A stretch of DNA of 35,262 bases from an uncultured Spirochaetaceae bacterium (GCA_944392735.1 CALXXR010000015.1:1-35262); one strand, 5' to 3'. Counted from the first letter of the stretch, positions 16,016-24,442 are shown. The notes: generated from the letters alone by a model not told the origin. Made by a program: numbers and translations.

Positions 16016-17457
16016 TGCATATCAAGTCCGTTCTCAGATTCCTCGCACTTATCCAGATCCTCGTGGGGTTCTGCATGCTCGTTCCGTTCGCGCTTGCCTT
16101 CTACTACGAGGAGGATGCCGCGATCGAGGCATTCGGCATCACCGAGTGCTGCATAGCGGTCTTTGCATTGATCACGCTCCTGGCAACGCGCAGGGAGACG
16201 ATCACGATCAAGGCGCGCGACAGCTATCTGCTGGTCACGCTCGTGTGGATCGTCGCCACGGCATTCGGTGCGCTTCCGCTATACCTCACCGAGACGTTCG
16301 AGACGTATCCAAGCTGCTACTTCGAGATCATGTCCGGATTCACGACGACCGGAGCCACTGCGCTTTCATCCATTGAGGATAAGCTCAGGTCGATCCTCTT
16401 CTGGCGAGGCATGACGAACTGGCTGGGCGGCATGGGCATCGTCGTCCTCTTCGTCGCACTGATTCCGTTCATGGGAATCAAGGGCACGAGCCTCGTGAAC
16501 GCCGAATCCGTCGGCCCCACGAAGGACAAGCTCACGCCTAAGACCCAGCACACGGCATTCGCGCTCTGGGCAATCTACACGGTCTTCTCCGTGATCCAGG
16601 TGCTGCTGCTGTGGATAAGGATCCCCCTCTATGATGCCGTGACCGTCATGTTCGGCACGATGGGCGCTGCAGGCTTCTCGGCCAAGAACTCATCGATTGG
16701 GGGGTATCATTCGGCATATGTCGATGTCGTGGTAACGATCTTCATGATCATCGCTGGATCCAACTTCTCCCTGTATTTCAAGGCCATCAAGGGGCACCTG
16801 AGGGAGAGCGCGAAGGATAAGGAGCTCAGGCTATACCTTTCGATCATCGCCATATTCTCCGTTGCCATCGCCATCGATGTCTCGGATACCTATGGCAGCT
16901 TCCTTACAGCTCTTCGCTATGCCGCGTTCCACGTGGCATCCATCATAACGACCACGGGCTTCGCGACCTATGACTACAACTTCTGGCCGCAGTTCTCGAA
17001 GACGCTTCTCGTCATCCTCTTCTTCGTAGGCGGCTGCGCGGGATCGGCTGGCGGCGGCATCAAGGTCTCGAGGGTGGGGGCCATGATCTCCCTTGCGAGG
17101 AACACGATCAAGAAGAGGCTCCATCCGAATGCTGTCGTGCCGCTCAAGCTCGGCGATACCACGGTCGATCAGAGCGTCATGCTCTCCATCGCCGGTTTCG
17201 TGGGAGCCTACATCATCACCGGGCTTGCGGGTACGCTCATCTACTCGCTCTCCGGCTATGATTTCGAGACATGCTTCACCGCAAGCTTCCTCCTTCTTGG
17301 CAACATCGGAATAGGAATGGGAGCCGTCGGGCCATCGGGCAACTTCTCGATCTTCTCCGATGCGATCCTAACCGCAGGATCGTTCCTGATGCTTGTCGGA
17401 AGGCTTGAGCTCTTTACCGTATTCGCCCTCTTCACCAGGGGCTTCTGGAAGAAATGA
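16015..17457 (+). CDS. trkH: Trk potassium transporter membrane subunit TrkH
   Basis: K+-conducting membrane subunit, partner of TrkA. The 480-residue protein shows the four pore-loop repeats of the SKT family: SGFTTTGATAL, GTMGAAGFSAKNSS, ITTTGFATYDYNFWP and GNIGIGMGAVGPSGN, each supplying a filter glycine. Between the third and fourth is GGCAGSAGGGIKVSR, the glycine-rich intramembrane loop that gates the pore in TrkH. The ATG overlaps the trkA stop (TGATG), so the pair is translationally coupled, which is common for Trk systems. Confidence 0.95.
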   Translation: MHIKSVLRFLALIQILVGFCMLVPFALAFYYEEDAAIEAFGITECCIAVFALITLLATRRETITIKARDSYLLVTLVWIVATAFGALPLYLTETFETYPSCYFEIMSGFTTTGATALSSIEDKLRSILFWRGMTNWLGGMGIVVLFVALIPFMGIKGTSLVNAESVGPTKDKLTPKTQHTAFALWAIYTVFSVIQVLLLWIRIPLYDAVTVMFGTMGAAGFSAKNSSIGGYHSAYVDVVVTIFMIIAGSNFSLYFKAIKGHLRESAKDKELRLYLSIIAIFSVAIAIDVSDTYGSFLTALRYAAFHVASIITTTGFATYDYNFWPQFSKTLLVILFFVGGCAGSAGGGIKVSRVGAMISLARNTIKKRLHPNAVVPLKLGDTTVDQSVMLSIAGFVGAYIITGLAGTLIYSLSGYDFETCFTASFLLLGNIGIGMGAVGPSGNFSIFSDAILTAGSFLMLVGRLELFTVFALFTRGFWKK

Positions 17458-17462
17458 ACACG

Positions 17463-17500
17463 ATCCTCCTTTTTGGTATTACACTATTGGAAAGGAGGAT
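17463..17500 (+). promoter_or_regulatory. Hairpin that would hide the Shine-Dalgarno of the Ntn-hydrolase gene
   Basis: ATCCTCCTTT (17463-17472) is the exact complement of AAAGGAGGAT (17491-17500), giving 10 perfect pairs plus flanking G-U pairs around a loop of about 14 nt. The 3' arm is the ribosome-binding site of the gene at 17508. No T run follows, so it is not a terminator. Confidence 0.55.
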
Positions 17501-17507
17501 TTCCTTC

Positions 17508-18575
17508 ATGAAGAAAATCATAACAGTGGCAGCCGTCTCGATCATGGCCGCAGCATCCGTTCTTGGATGCTCGGGATTCGCGTGGCATACGGAGGATGGA
17601 TGCCATCTTCTTGGCCGTACATACGATATGTTCGGCGATCTCAGCGGGAACAGGATAACCGTCATAGCGCCCGGCTATGAACTGCATACATCGCCTTCGG
17701 GCGAGGGGAAGACCGTTACGATGAAGTACGGCTTCATCGGCAACGGAATCCAGGGCGCGCCATCTCCCATCTTCACCGATGGAATCAACGAGAAGGGGCT
17801 GATGGGAACGCTGCAGAACTTCCCGGGCTATGGCCATTACAATACGCAGAAGAGCGATGATAACCTCGATATCCATCCGGCGTTCTTCGTGCCCTACATG
17901 CTCGGCACGTGCTCGACGGTGGAGGAGGTGGCGGAAGCGGTCAAGCACATCAACATGACCGACGAGCTCATCTTCGGTGCGCATATGTCCGTGCACTACA
18001 TCTTCTCAGATGAGAGCGGCGAGGCAATCATCATCGAACCGGATGAGGACGGAATCACTGTCCACCGCAACACCATCGGCGTCATGACGAATGCGCCCGG
18101 ATACGATTGGCAGCATACCAACCTCAAGAACTACGTGGCGGTATCGAATGTCCACACCCCACCCCGCGAGCTTCTCGGTGAGACCGTCTCCACATTCGGC
18201 AACGGCACCGGCGGCAGCTTCGGGCTTCCCGGCAGCTATTCTTCTCCAGACAGGTTCGTCCGTCTTGCATTCGCAAAGGAATTCGCACCGCTTGGAAAGG
18301 ATGAGATCGATGGAATCACGAGGATGTTCGACACCTTCTCCGTCGTCTATGTCCCGGATGGCATGCTGAAGGAGAGCGCCGATCACGATGAGTATGAGAG
18401 GACGCTCTGCACGACCGCTATGTGCTCAGAGAGCAGGACATACTACTTCTCCCCTGCAGAGAACAGGCGCATAAGCGCATACAGCGTCGCCAACGCGCTC
18501 TCGGCGATGGGAGATGGCGAGACGATCGCTTATTATCCGATACCGATCGAAGAGGATATCAGCTACGTGATCTGA
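17508..18575 (+). CDS. Exported choloylglycine hydrolase / penicillin V acylase family protein
   Basis: An Ntn-type amidase of the linear amide C-N hydrolase family (bile salt hydrolases, penicillin V acylases, AHL acylases). After a 20-residue signal peptide the mature protein would begin at Cys21, the expected N-terminal nucleophile, followed by family residues Arg37 and Asp40 in HLLGRTYDM and the Asn in GVMTNAPGYDW. Length is 355 residues, normal for secreted members. The start at 17508 follows AAAGGAGG by 9 bases; the frame opens 18 codons earlier, but that part overlaps trkH. Residues before the Cys (SVLG) also resemble a lipobox. Whether it acts on bile salts, penicillins or N-acyl signals cannot be told. 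Confidence 0.88.
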   Translation: MKKIITVAAVSIMAAASVLGCSGFAWHTEDGCHLLGRTYDMFGDLSGNRITVIAPGYELHTSPSGEGKTVTMKYGFIGNGIQGAPSPIFTDGINEKGLMGTLQNFPGYGHYNTQKSDDNLDIHPAFFVPYMLGTCSTVEEVAEAVKHINMTDELIFGAHMSVHYIFSDESGEAIIIEPDEDGITVHRNTIGVMTNAPGYDWQHTNLKNYVAVSNVHTPPRELLGETVSTFGNGTGGSFGLPGSYSSPDRFVRLAFAKEFAPLGKDEIDGITRMFDTFSVVYVPDGMLKESADHDEYERTLCTTAMCSESRTYYFSPAENRRISAYSVANALSAMGDGETIAYYPIPIEEDISYVI

Positions 18576-18649
18576 TATCCGACGGAGCGCTGCCCGTCCC
18601 TCCCGGATGCGGCAGCCTCCTCATCTTCTGTGAAAACCGTGGAGGGATC

Positions 18650-19147
18650 ATGAAGAAGTCAGGGCTTCTCATTCTGCTGCTTTCATCGCTGCTTGCACTT
18701 GCATCCTGCGATTTCCTTGGTGGGCTCTTGGGGCCGACTGCCCCGGATGCAGATACCGTCGAGGCCATAGAGGGCTGTGTCCAGGATCTTCATCAGGCCC
18801 TGTTCGATCAGAGCAGGGTGGACGTCGCCGTTGAGGAATCGGTGTCGGATGATGGAACCCATTTTGCGGAGTATACGCTCTCCGATGACTGCGGCCTGGC
18901 AATGTACACGCGCATACGGAAGGGGGCTCGCCTCACGCTGACGGACAATGCTCATGATGGCACCGAAGCGCAGAGCTTCGGCTTCAGCTATGAGGATGTG
19001 ATAACGGATGATGTCTATCTATCGCTTTCAGGGGAGATCGTGAAGAGCGATGGGGCATTCGAATCATGCATCGTCAAGTATGATGGCAGGCTCTACGACA
19101 TGCTCCCATACGCTGCCGACCTCTGGTACGCGGAAGCGGCGGAGTAG
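18650..19147 (+). CDS. Small lipoprotein of unknown function
   Basis: A 165-residue predicted lipoprotein. The N-terminus MKKSGLLILLLSSLLALASC is a clear type II signal peptide with lipobox LASC (Cys20). The mature part is acidic with alternating hydrophobic and polar residues, and a possible beta-rich C-terminal half (LYDMLPYAADLWYAEAAE at the end). I do not recognise a family. It starts after TGGAGGG, 74 bases behind the Ntn-hydrolase, in the same direction and without a terminator between, so the two may form one unit. Confidence 0.8.
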   Translation: MKKSGLLILLLSSLLALASCDFLGGLLGPTAPDADTVEAIEGCVQDLHQALFDQSRVDVAVEESVSDDGTHFAEYTLSDDCGLAMYTRIRKGARLTLTDNAHDGTEAQSFGFSYEDVITDDVYLSLSGEIVKSDGAFESCIVKYDGRLYDMLPYAADLWYAEAAE

Positions 19148-19149
19148 GG

Positions 19150-19169
19150 GCAGGGCTTTCGCCCTGCTT
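19150..19169 (+). terminator. Hairpin between convergent genes
   Basis: GCAGGGC (19150-19156) pairs with GCCCTGC (19161-19167) around TTTC. Only two T residues follow, so termination would be weak; it lies just after the lipoprotein stop and before the end of the convergent aminopeptidase gene. Confidence 0.45.
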
Positions 19170-19172
19170 CCG

Positions 19173-20450
19173 TCAGCGTGAAAGGAATGCCATGAAGAGC
19201 CTTGAGAGCGCTTCGGTGTCCCTCGCTCCAGCCGTTTCGTAAGGCGAGTGCATGGCAAGCTGCGCCGCCCCGATATCCACCGTGGGGATGCTGAGCTTCT
19301 GGGCTGAGAGGTTTCCGAGCGTCGATCCGCCTGGTATGTCGGAGTGGTTGGCGAAATGCTGGTATGGTATGCCGTTTCGGTCCATCAGATCCCGCAGATA
19401 GCTTGCGCTCTCCGCATCCGTCGCATACCGCTGCGAGGCGCTGAACTTGATCGCAACGCCTCCATTCATCCTTGGCCTGTTCGTTGGGTCGCATTTCTCC
19501 GGATAGTTGGGATGCAGGGCATGGCAGTTGTCGGCGCTGATCATGAACGATGAGGCTTTCATGATGGCTTTCCTCTCCTCATCGTATCCCATTGCTGTCC
19601 CTATCCTGGAGACGATCGTGCACATGAGGTCCGAAAGCGCTCCCTGCTTCGTTCCGCTTCCCGTCTCCTCGTTGTCGAAGAGCACGGCCATCGATATGAA
19701 CCGCGAAGGAATGGTATCGGAGGCGGCCCTGAATGCCGTATATGCGCACATGAGGTCATCGATCTTCGGCGCGGAGAAGAACTCCTTCCCCAGCCCCCAG
19801 AACGAGTGCGGCGTGCGCGGGTAGAGATAGAGCTCGTATTCAAGAAGCGAATCGACGCTGCATGAAGCCTGCGAGGCGAGAGCCTCGATGAACCTTCCCT
19901 TCTCGGTGCCTTCCGCGAAAAGCGGCAGAAGCTCCTTCTGCGCGCTGTAGCAGACGCCTTCGTTCGCCTTCCTGTTCATGTGTATCGCGAGGCTGGGGAT
20001 CAGCACCATGTCGCGATCGAAGTCCACAAGGCGCTCCTCGATGCCATTCTCGGTGCGTACGAATACCCTGCCGGCTATCGACAGCGGCCTGTCGAACCAA
20101 GGAGCCATCAGAAGCCCGCCATAGATTTCCGTGTTGAGCGTTGCATACAGCCCCGATGAGACGATTTCAGGGTCGGTCTTCACCTTGAAAGCAGGACTGT
20201 CGGTATGGGCCGAGACGATCGAATAGCCTTCGGCCTCGGAGGAGGGGATCCTGAATGCTGCAAGCGCCGAGCCGTTGCGGGTGACGAAGTATGGCATGCC
20301 GGCCTCGAGCTTCCATGCCTCCCTCTCGTCGAGACGGATGAATCCTTTTCCTTCAAGCTCCACCGCCATGTTCCGTACCGCATGGAACGGGGTGGGGCTC
20401 TTCGCTATGAATGCAGAGAGTTCCTCTGTCGTTGCGTATCTGCCTTCCAT
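19173..20450 (-). CDS. M18 family aminopeptidase
   Basis: A dinuclear-zinc cytoplasmic aminopeptidase removing N-terminal, often acidic, residues. The 425-residue sequence carries the M18 metal and catalytic motifs in order: SAHTDSPAF (His82), PKIDDLMCAY (Asp), FDNEETGSGT (the Glu pair), SADNCHALHPNYPEK (Asp) and MHSPYETAG (His). Length is normal for M18. The ATG is preceded, at 7 bases, by a TACACT -10 and there is no Shine-Dalgarno. It lies 32 bases after the P-II-like gene on the same strand, but appears to have its own promoter overlapping that gene's end. Confidence 0.93.
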   Translation of the reverse strand: MEGRYATTEELSAFIAKSPTPFHAVRNMAVELEGKGFIRLDEREAWKLEAGMPYFVTRNGSALAAFRIPSSEAEGYSIVSAHTDSPAFKVKTDPEIVSSGLYATLNTEIYGGLLMAPWFDRPLSIAGRVFVRTENGIEERLVDFDRDMVLIPSLAIHMNRKANEGVCYSAQKELLPLFAEGTEKGRFIEALASQASCSVDSLLEYELYLYPRTPHSFWGLGKEFFSAPKIDDLMCAYTAFRAASDTIPSRFISMAVLFDNEETGSGTKQGALSDLMCTIVSRIGTAMGYDEERKAIMKASSFMISADNCHALHPNYPEKCDPTNRPRMNGGVAIKFSASQRYATDAESASYLRDLMDRNGIPYQHFANHSDIPGGSTLGNLSAQKLSIPTVDIGAAQLAMHSPYETAGARDTEALSRLFMAFLSR

Positions 20451-20457
20451 GGCACCG

Positions 20458-20486
20458 AGTGTAGCTCAGAGCGGGCGATCCGTCAT
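20458..20486 (-). promoter_or_regulatory. Leaderless-type promoter of the M18 aminopeptidase
   Basis: Minus-strand ATGACG (20481-20486), exactly 17 bp, TACACT (20458-20463), then 7 bases to the ATG. The -35 includes the stop codon of the upstream gene. Confidence 0.55.
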
Positions 20487-21085
20487 CTGCCGAGATTCAT
20501 GAAGCTCCTGACGGGGATGCTGAATACGATGCCCATTCCCTTCTTCTTCAGCGCCTCCATCGAGCTGATGGCCTCCATCACGGCCTCGGCCTTGTCGCGG
20601 GAGATGACGATCATCAGTATCTCCTTCTCCGGCACGAGGGGGGCTCCGAAGAACTTCACATCATCCTCGGTGCTCGTTCCATGGGCATCGATGACGGTGC
20701 CGCCTTCAGCGCCTGCCTTCCTCGCCGCTGCCATGATGTCCTCGCTGTATCCTTCCTCGCATATCACTTCGATGAGAACCCATCCGGAATCCATATCCCT
20801 GACCTCCATGCTTCCATCCCTTGCCGCATCGATGATGATGGAAACGCCCTTCGCCTTGACGGAGTGGACCGCCTCGAGGATCCTTTCAGAATCCTTGGAC
20901 TCGATCACACTCGTCAGAACCTCCTGCTTCGTATCCCCGATGCCGAGCGCGGAGAGTATCGTGCTTGTCGCAGTTCCCTTCGCCAGGCATACCGTGCCGC
21001 CCGGTGCACCAGCTCTCCTTGCGGCTGCCATCACATCCTTGGCCTGTCCCTTGCGGACTATCGTGATCATAGTGCACCAGCTCAT
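20483..21085 (-). CDS. Tandem P-II-like (GlnB-fold) regulatory protein
   Basis: A 200-residue protein made of two P-II-like domains. Residues 17-32 DVMAAARRAGAPGGTV and 116-131 DIMAAARKAGAEGGTV are nearly the same, 99 residues apart, and each repeat then continues with a GTA/GTS turn, an ExxxLxxVI/EILMIVI strand and an I-x-S-V/S-M helix. Canonical P-II proteins are about 112 residues and trimeric; a fused pair would need a different assembly or three polypeptides for six domains. The ATG overlaps the stop of the DUF1538 gene, so the two are translated together. By analogy with GlnK-AmtB it probably regulates that membrane protein; the ligand is unknown. Confidence 0.85.
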   Translation of the reverse strand: MSWCTMITIVRKGQAKDVMAAARRAGAPGGTVCLAKGTATSTILSALGIGDTKQEVLTSVIESKDSERILEAVHSVKAKGVSIIIDAARDGSMEVRDMDSGWVLIEVICEEGYSEDIMAAARKAGAEGGTVIDAHGTSTEDDVKFFGAPLVPEKEILMIVISRDKAEAVMEAISSMEALKKKGMGIVFSIPVRSFMNLGR

Positions 21086-22527
21086 CCATTCCCCCTTTCG
21101 GATCTCCGGACCCTTCTCTGATAGATGATTCCGAGCAGCTCTATCAGCAGTATCGGCATCATCGCGATCATCGCTATTATCCCGAACGAGGAGGCAAGCG
21201 ACGCGCCGCCCGATCCCGAAGCCGCTCCGATTGCAAGCGGCAGCAGGAATGCCGAGCTCATCGGTCCCGTGGCTACTCCTCCAGAATCGAATCCGATGGC
21301 TGAGAAGAGCCCCGGCGTCCTTATCATCAGAAGCATTATGATCGCATAGCCAGGCAGGATGAATGCCCAGATCGAGAGCGAATGGACGGTCCTGATGAGC
21401 GCCATCACGACGGCAAGCCCTACGCCCAGCGCCAGCGTTGCGAGCATGACCTTCCTCGAGATCCTGCCGCTCGTTGCATCCTCGACCTGCTCCGTCAGGA
21501 CCATGACCGCGGGCTCTGCAAGCACGACGGAGAGGCCGAATACGAATCCCGCCGCATACAGCAGCAGCGGACTGATCGATATAAGCGCGCTGCCAAGCTC
21601 CCTTGCGACATCGGAGAATGAGTATTCGACGCCGGTGAAGAAGATCACGATGCCTATGTAGGAGTAGAGGATGCCCACTCCTTCCCTCATAGCCTCCGTC
21701 CTAGGCATCCTGAGCACGAACAGCTGCATGAGGATGCAGACGAGTATGAGTGGGAGCAGCGCTCTGCCGACCTCACCGAACTTGCTTCCAAGGAGCGTGA
21801 AGAACGGGAGCACGCCTTCTTCGGCTGCGATCCCTGCTTCGGTGCCGCCGCCGGCGAAGAGCCCGAGGAGCATGACGGAGAGTATCGGGCCGACGGATGA
21901 GAGCGCGACGTATCCGAATTCGGCTTCCTCATCGTGCTTCCTCATCGACGCCACTCCCGCGCCCAGGGCCATGATGAATGGGACGGAGAGGGGACCTGTC
22001 GTCGCTCCGCCTGAATCGAATGCTATCGAGACGAAGAACTCATCCACGAAAGCGGCTGCTGCGAAGATCGCTATGTAGCTCAGCGCCAGTATGATCTTCA
22101 TCGGCCATCCCAGGATCGTGCGCGTGATCGATACGGCGAAGAAGATGCCGACGCCGACGGCTATGGCGTATGTCAGGACCGATGGATGGATCGATGGATT
22201 GACCTGGTTCACCTGCGACGCAAGCACCTGCACATCGGGCTCCGGGAGCGTGATGATGAATCCAAGCACGATCGAGCCTATGATCATGATCCAGAGCGAT
22301 CTGCTCTTCATGAGTGCCGATCCGATCCTGCTTCCCATCGGGGTGATTCCGACTTCGACGCCTGTGAGGAAGAGCGTGAGCCCGACGATCACGAGAAGGC
22401 ATGAGAGGAGGAAGCGCATCAGCTCCCCTCCATCCATGACGCCCGTCGCCATCGAGAGGATCGTAGCGAACAATCCGATGGGCAATACCGATACGATGAC
22501 TTCCCTGAGCTGCTTGAGAATGTCCAA
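21082..22527 (-). CDS. DUF1538 family membrane protein with duplicated halves
   Basis: A 481-residue, roughly 12-helix protein of uncharacterised family DUF1538. The two halves repeat three motifs at an offset near 243 residues: FLTGVEVG (53) and FFTGVEYS (296); PEPDVQVLASQV (95) and AEPAVMVLTEQV (337); FDSGGATTGP (170) and FDSGGVATGP (413). The duplicated, glycine-rich FDSGG-TGP segments look like substrate- or ion-binding elements at a pseudo-twofold axis, suggesting a transporter. Translation probably starts at the TTG at 22527 because AAGGAGG lies 6 bases upstream and no ATG is available. It is first in a two-gene unit with the P-II-like gene. Confidence 0.85.
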   Translation of the reverse strand: MDILKQLREVIVSVLPIGLFATILSMATGVMDGGELMRFLLSCLLVIVGLTLFLTGVEVGITPMGSRIGSALMKSRSLWIMIIGSIVLGFIITLPEPDVQVLASQVNQVNPSIHPSVLTYAIAVGVGIFFAVSITRTILGWPMKIILALSYIAIFAAAAFVDEFFVSIAFDSGGATTGPLSVPFIMALGAGVASMRKHDEEAEFGYVALSSVGPILSVMLLGLFAGGGTEAGIAAEEGVLPFFTLLGSKFGEVGRALLPLILVCILMQLFVLRMPRTEAMREGVGILYSYIGIVIFFTGVEYSFSDVARELGSALISISPLLLYAAGFVFGLSVVLAEPAVMVLTEQVEDATSGRISRKVMLATLALGVGLAVVMALIRTVHSLSIWAFILPGYAIIMLLMIRTPGLFSAIGFDSGGVATGPMSSAFLLPLAIGAASGSGGASLASSFGIIAMIAMMPILLIELLGIIYQRRVRRSERGNG

Positions 22528-22547
22528 TGCGATCCTCCTTGCCGCAG

Positions 22548-22576
22548 ATTATAGCAGACGGTCAGGGACTGGTCAC
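22548..22576 (-). promoter_or_regulatory. Promoter of the DUF1538/P-II unit
   Basis: Minus-strand GTGACC (22571-22576), 17 bp, consensus TATAAT (22548-22553) preceded by TGC (extended -10). It is the strongest-looking promoter in the window and gives a leader of about 14 nt with AAGGAGG. Confidence 0.75.
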
Positions 22577-22604
22577 ATGAACAGAGTGGAGTTCGTGTGG
22601 ATGT

Positions 22605-23264
22605 TCACCATACGATCGGAGTCTGCCCGGAGCCGCGAAGGAAATCATTGCATTTCCTGAAGTGCCCATTGCCGAAGAAGCCCCTTGAGGCGCTTAGCGG
22701 GCTTGGATGCGCCGATTCGAGGATGAGATGCGCGGGGTTTGCTATCAAAGGCCTCTTGCTTCTGGCATAGCTTCCCCAGAGCATGAACACCTTCGGCCTC
22801 GGATCCTCGCCGAGCGCCCTTATGGCATTGTCGGTGAATATCTCCCAGCCCTTGCCCGCATGCGAGGCGGCAGAGTGAGCGACGACCGTGAGCGTGCTGT
22901 TCAGGAGCAGCACCCCCTGCTTCGCCCATCGCGTGAGATCCCTGGACCAAGGCCCCTGCTCGACGCCTTCCCTGACGATCTCCTCGTGTATGTTCCTCAG
23001 CGATGGCGGCTCATCGACATCGGCATGGACGGAGAAGGAGAGGCCCATGGCCTGTCCCGCCTCGTGGTACGGATCCTGGCCGACGATCACGACCTTCGTC
23101 GCTTCGAACGGAGTGAGCCTGAATGCAGCGAATATATCGTTCATGGGAGGATAGATGGTCTTGGTGGCGTATTCGCCCTTGAGGAATCTCCTGAGCTCAA
23201 GGTAGTAGGGCTTGACCTGCTCCTCATCGAAGAGCGGCTGCCAATCGTTTCCGACATCGATCAT
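22605..23264 (-). CDS. ung: Uracil-DNA glycosylase, family 1
   Basis: Removes uracil from DNA in base-excision repair. The 219-residue protein has the family 1 motifs: GQDPYH at 62-67 with catalytic Asp64, GVLLLNSTLTV, the Asn-bearing uracil pocket, and HPSPLS near the C-terminus with the catalytic His. The uracil-excluding Tyr is in GQDPYH. The frame opens at a TTG 14 codons upstream, but the extension is not family-like; the ATG at 23264 was preferred. AGGAGC directly touches this ATG, too close for ordinary use, while TATCAT ends 6 bases upstream. Confidence 0.94.
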   Translation of the reverse strand: MIDVGNDWQPLFDEEQVKPYYLELRRFLKGEYATKTIYPPMNDIFAAFRLTPFEATKVVIVGQDPYHEAGQAMGLSFSVHADVDEPPSLRNIHEEIVREGVEQGPWSRDLTRWAKQGVLLLNSTLTVVAHSAASHAGKGWEIFTDNAIRALGEDPRPKVFMLWGSYARSKRPLIANPAHLILESAHPSPLSASRGFFGNGHFRKCNDFLRGSGQTPIVW

Positions 23265-23270
23265 GCTCCT

Positions 23271-23299
23271 ATGATACCCAGCCGAATGTTGAACGAGAA
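23271..23299 (-). promoter_or_regulatory. Leaderless-type promoter of ung
   Basis: Minus-strand TATCAT (23271-23276) ends 6 bases before the ATG; a weak TTCTCG (23294-23299) lies 17 bp upstream. It is back to back with the permease promoter. Confidence 0.5.
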
Positions 23300-23317
23300 G
23301 CCCCAAATCGATATCAT
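23289..23317 (+). promoter_or_regulatory. Promoter of the anion permease gene
   Basis: TTGAAC (23289-23294), 17 bp, TATCAT (23312-23317). The predicted leader is about 12 nt and includes GGAAG. Its -35 shares one base with the divergent ung -35. Confidence 0.6.
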
Positions 23318-23335
23318 TCGCTCGGAAGATCGGTT

Positions 23336-24442
23336 ATGCTCGGGTTCATCAAGAGGGAGATCATATTCGTCATCGCGCTTGCCGCTGCCGTGGCGACGGC
23401 ATTCTTCAATCCGCCATCGATTGGATGGCTCGAGGCCATTGATTTCAGGACGCTTGCTCTGCTCTTCTCCCTGATGGGCGTCTCCGAAGGCCTCAAGGCC
23501 TCAGGGCTGTTCGACTGTGCTGCGGGCATGATGATGAAGCGGTCCGGCAATACGCGCATGCTCTCGCTCCTGCTTGTCGCCATCGTATTCGTCTCATCGA
23601 TGCTCTTCACCAATGATGTGTCGCTCCTGATGTTCGTGCCCTTCACGATGATGATCATGGACAGGGAAGGAGCTGATGAGGGGTATATCATCACGCTGGT
23701 CGTGATCGAGACGATCGCGGCGAACCTAGGGTCGATGACGACGCCGGTAGGCAATCCCCAGAACCTGTACATCTGCTCCTACTTCGATGTGGGGGCTTGG
23801 CCGTTCTTCAGGACGATCCTTCCATACTCGCTGGCCTCGGCTCTGCTGATCGCCATCCTTTTCCGCCTCTTCCTCTTCCGAAAGGACAGCGTGCAGGCTG
23901 AGAAGAGGGAGATAAGGCCGCTGGACAGGCAGAGGACGATCCTCTACCTCGCGTTCCTTGCTGCAGCGATGCTGTCCGTATTCCACGTCATCAGCTGGCA
24001 GCTTCTGCTTGCGGTGGAATTCATCGTGCTGCTGGTCTTCGACCGCAGCATCCTCAAGCGCATAGACTACGTGCTGCTCCTGACGTTCGTCTGCTTCTTC
24101 ATCTTCAGCGAGAACATCAGGAACATCGATGGCGTTAGCGCTCTTCTTTCCCATCCGATGGAGGAGCATCCGATCCTTGCATCCGCGCTTGTATCGCAGG
24201 TGATCAGCAATGTCCCTGCAGCCATCCTCCTCTCATCGTTCGCCGATGGCTTCGAGGGCGTGCTGATCGGCACCGATATCGGAGGGCTCGGGACACCGAT
24301 CGCATCGCTTGCATCGCTGATCTCCATGAAGCTCTACTTCAGGCGGTCCGAAGGAAGGAATGGAAGGTACATGCTGGTCTTCCTTGCAATGAATGCTGCG
24401 CTCCTGGCTGTGCTGGGTCTGCTTGCCTGGCTTATTTCCTGA
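23336..24442 (+). CDS. SLC13/ArsB-type anion permease (IT superfamily)
   Basis: A 368-residue membrane transporter of the ion-transporter superfamily containing ArsB, CitM and NhaD. Two related half-motifs mark it: MLFTNDVSLLMFVPF with ANLGSMTTPVGNPQNLYI in the first half, and SQVISNVPAAILLSSF with GTDIGGLGTPIASLASLI in the second; these are the reentrant hairpins binding substrate or cation. At 368 residues it is shorter than most members (about 410-430), with only a brief segment between halves. Substrate could be arsenite, a dicarboxylate, citrate or sodium; no arsenic genes are nearby. It is divergent from ung, 71 bases away. Confidence 0.85.
   Translation: MLGFIKREIIFVIALAAAVATAFFNPPSIGWLEAIDFRTLALLFSLMGVSEGLKASGLFDCAAGMMMKRSGNTRMLSLLLVAIVFVSSMLFTNDVSLLMFVPFTMMIMDREGADEGYIITLVVIETIAANLGSMTTPVGNPQNLYICSYFDVGAWPFFRTILPYSLASALLIAILFRLFLFRKDSVQAEKREIRPLDRQRTILYLAFLAAAMLSVFHVISWQLLLAVEFIVLLVFDRSILKRIDYVLLLTFVCFFIFSENIRNIDGVSALLSHPMEEHPILASALVSQVISNVPAAILLSSFADGFEGVLIGTDIGGLGTPIASLASLISMKLYFRRSEGRNGRYMLVFLAMNAALLAVLGLLAWLIS

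Noticed and set aside
20205-21128. Plus-strand frame of 307 codons
   Set aside because: Antisense to the M18 and P-II-like genes, both with clear motifs; no family resemblance and no start signals.
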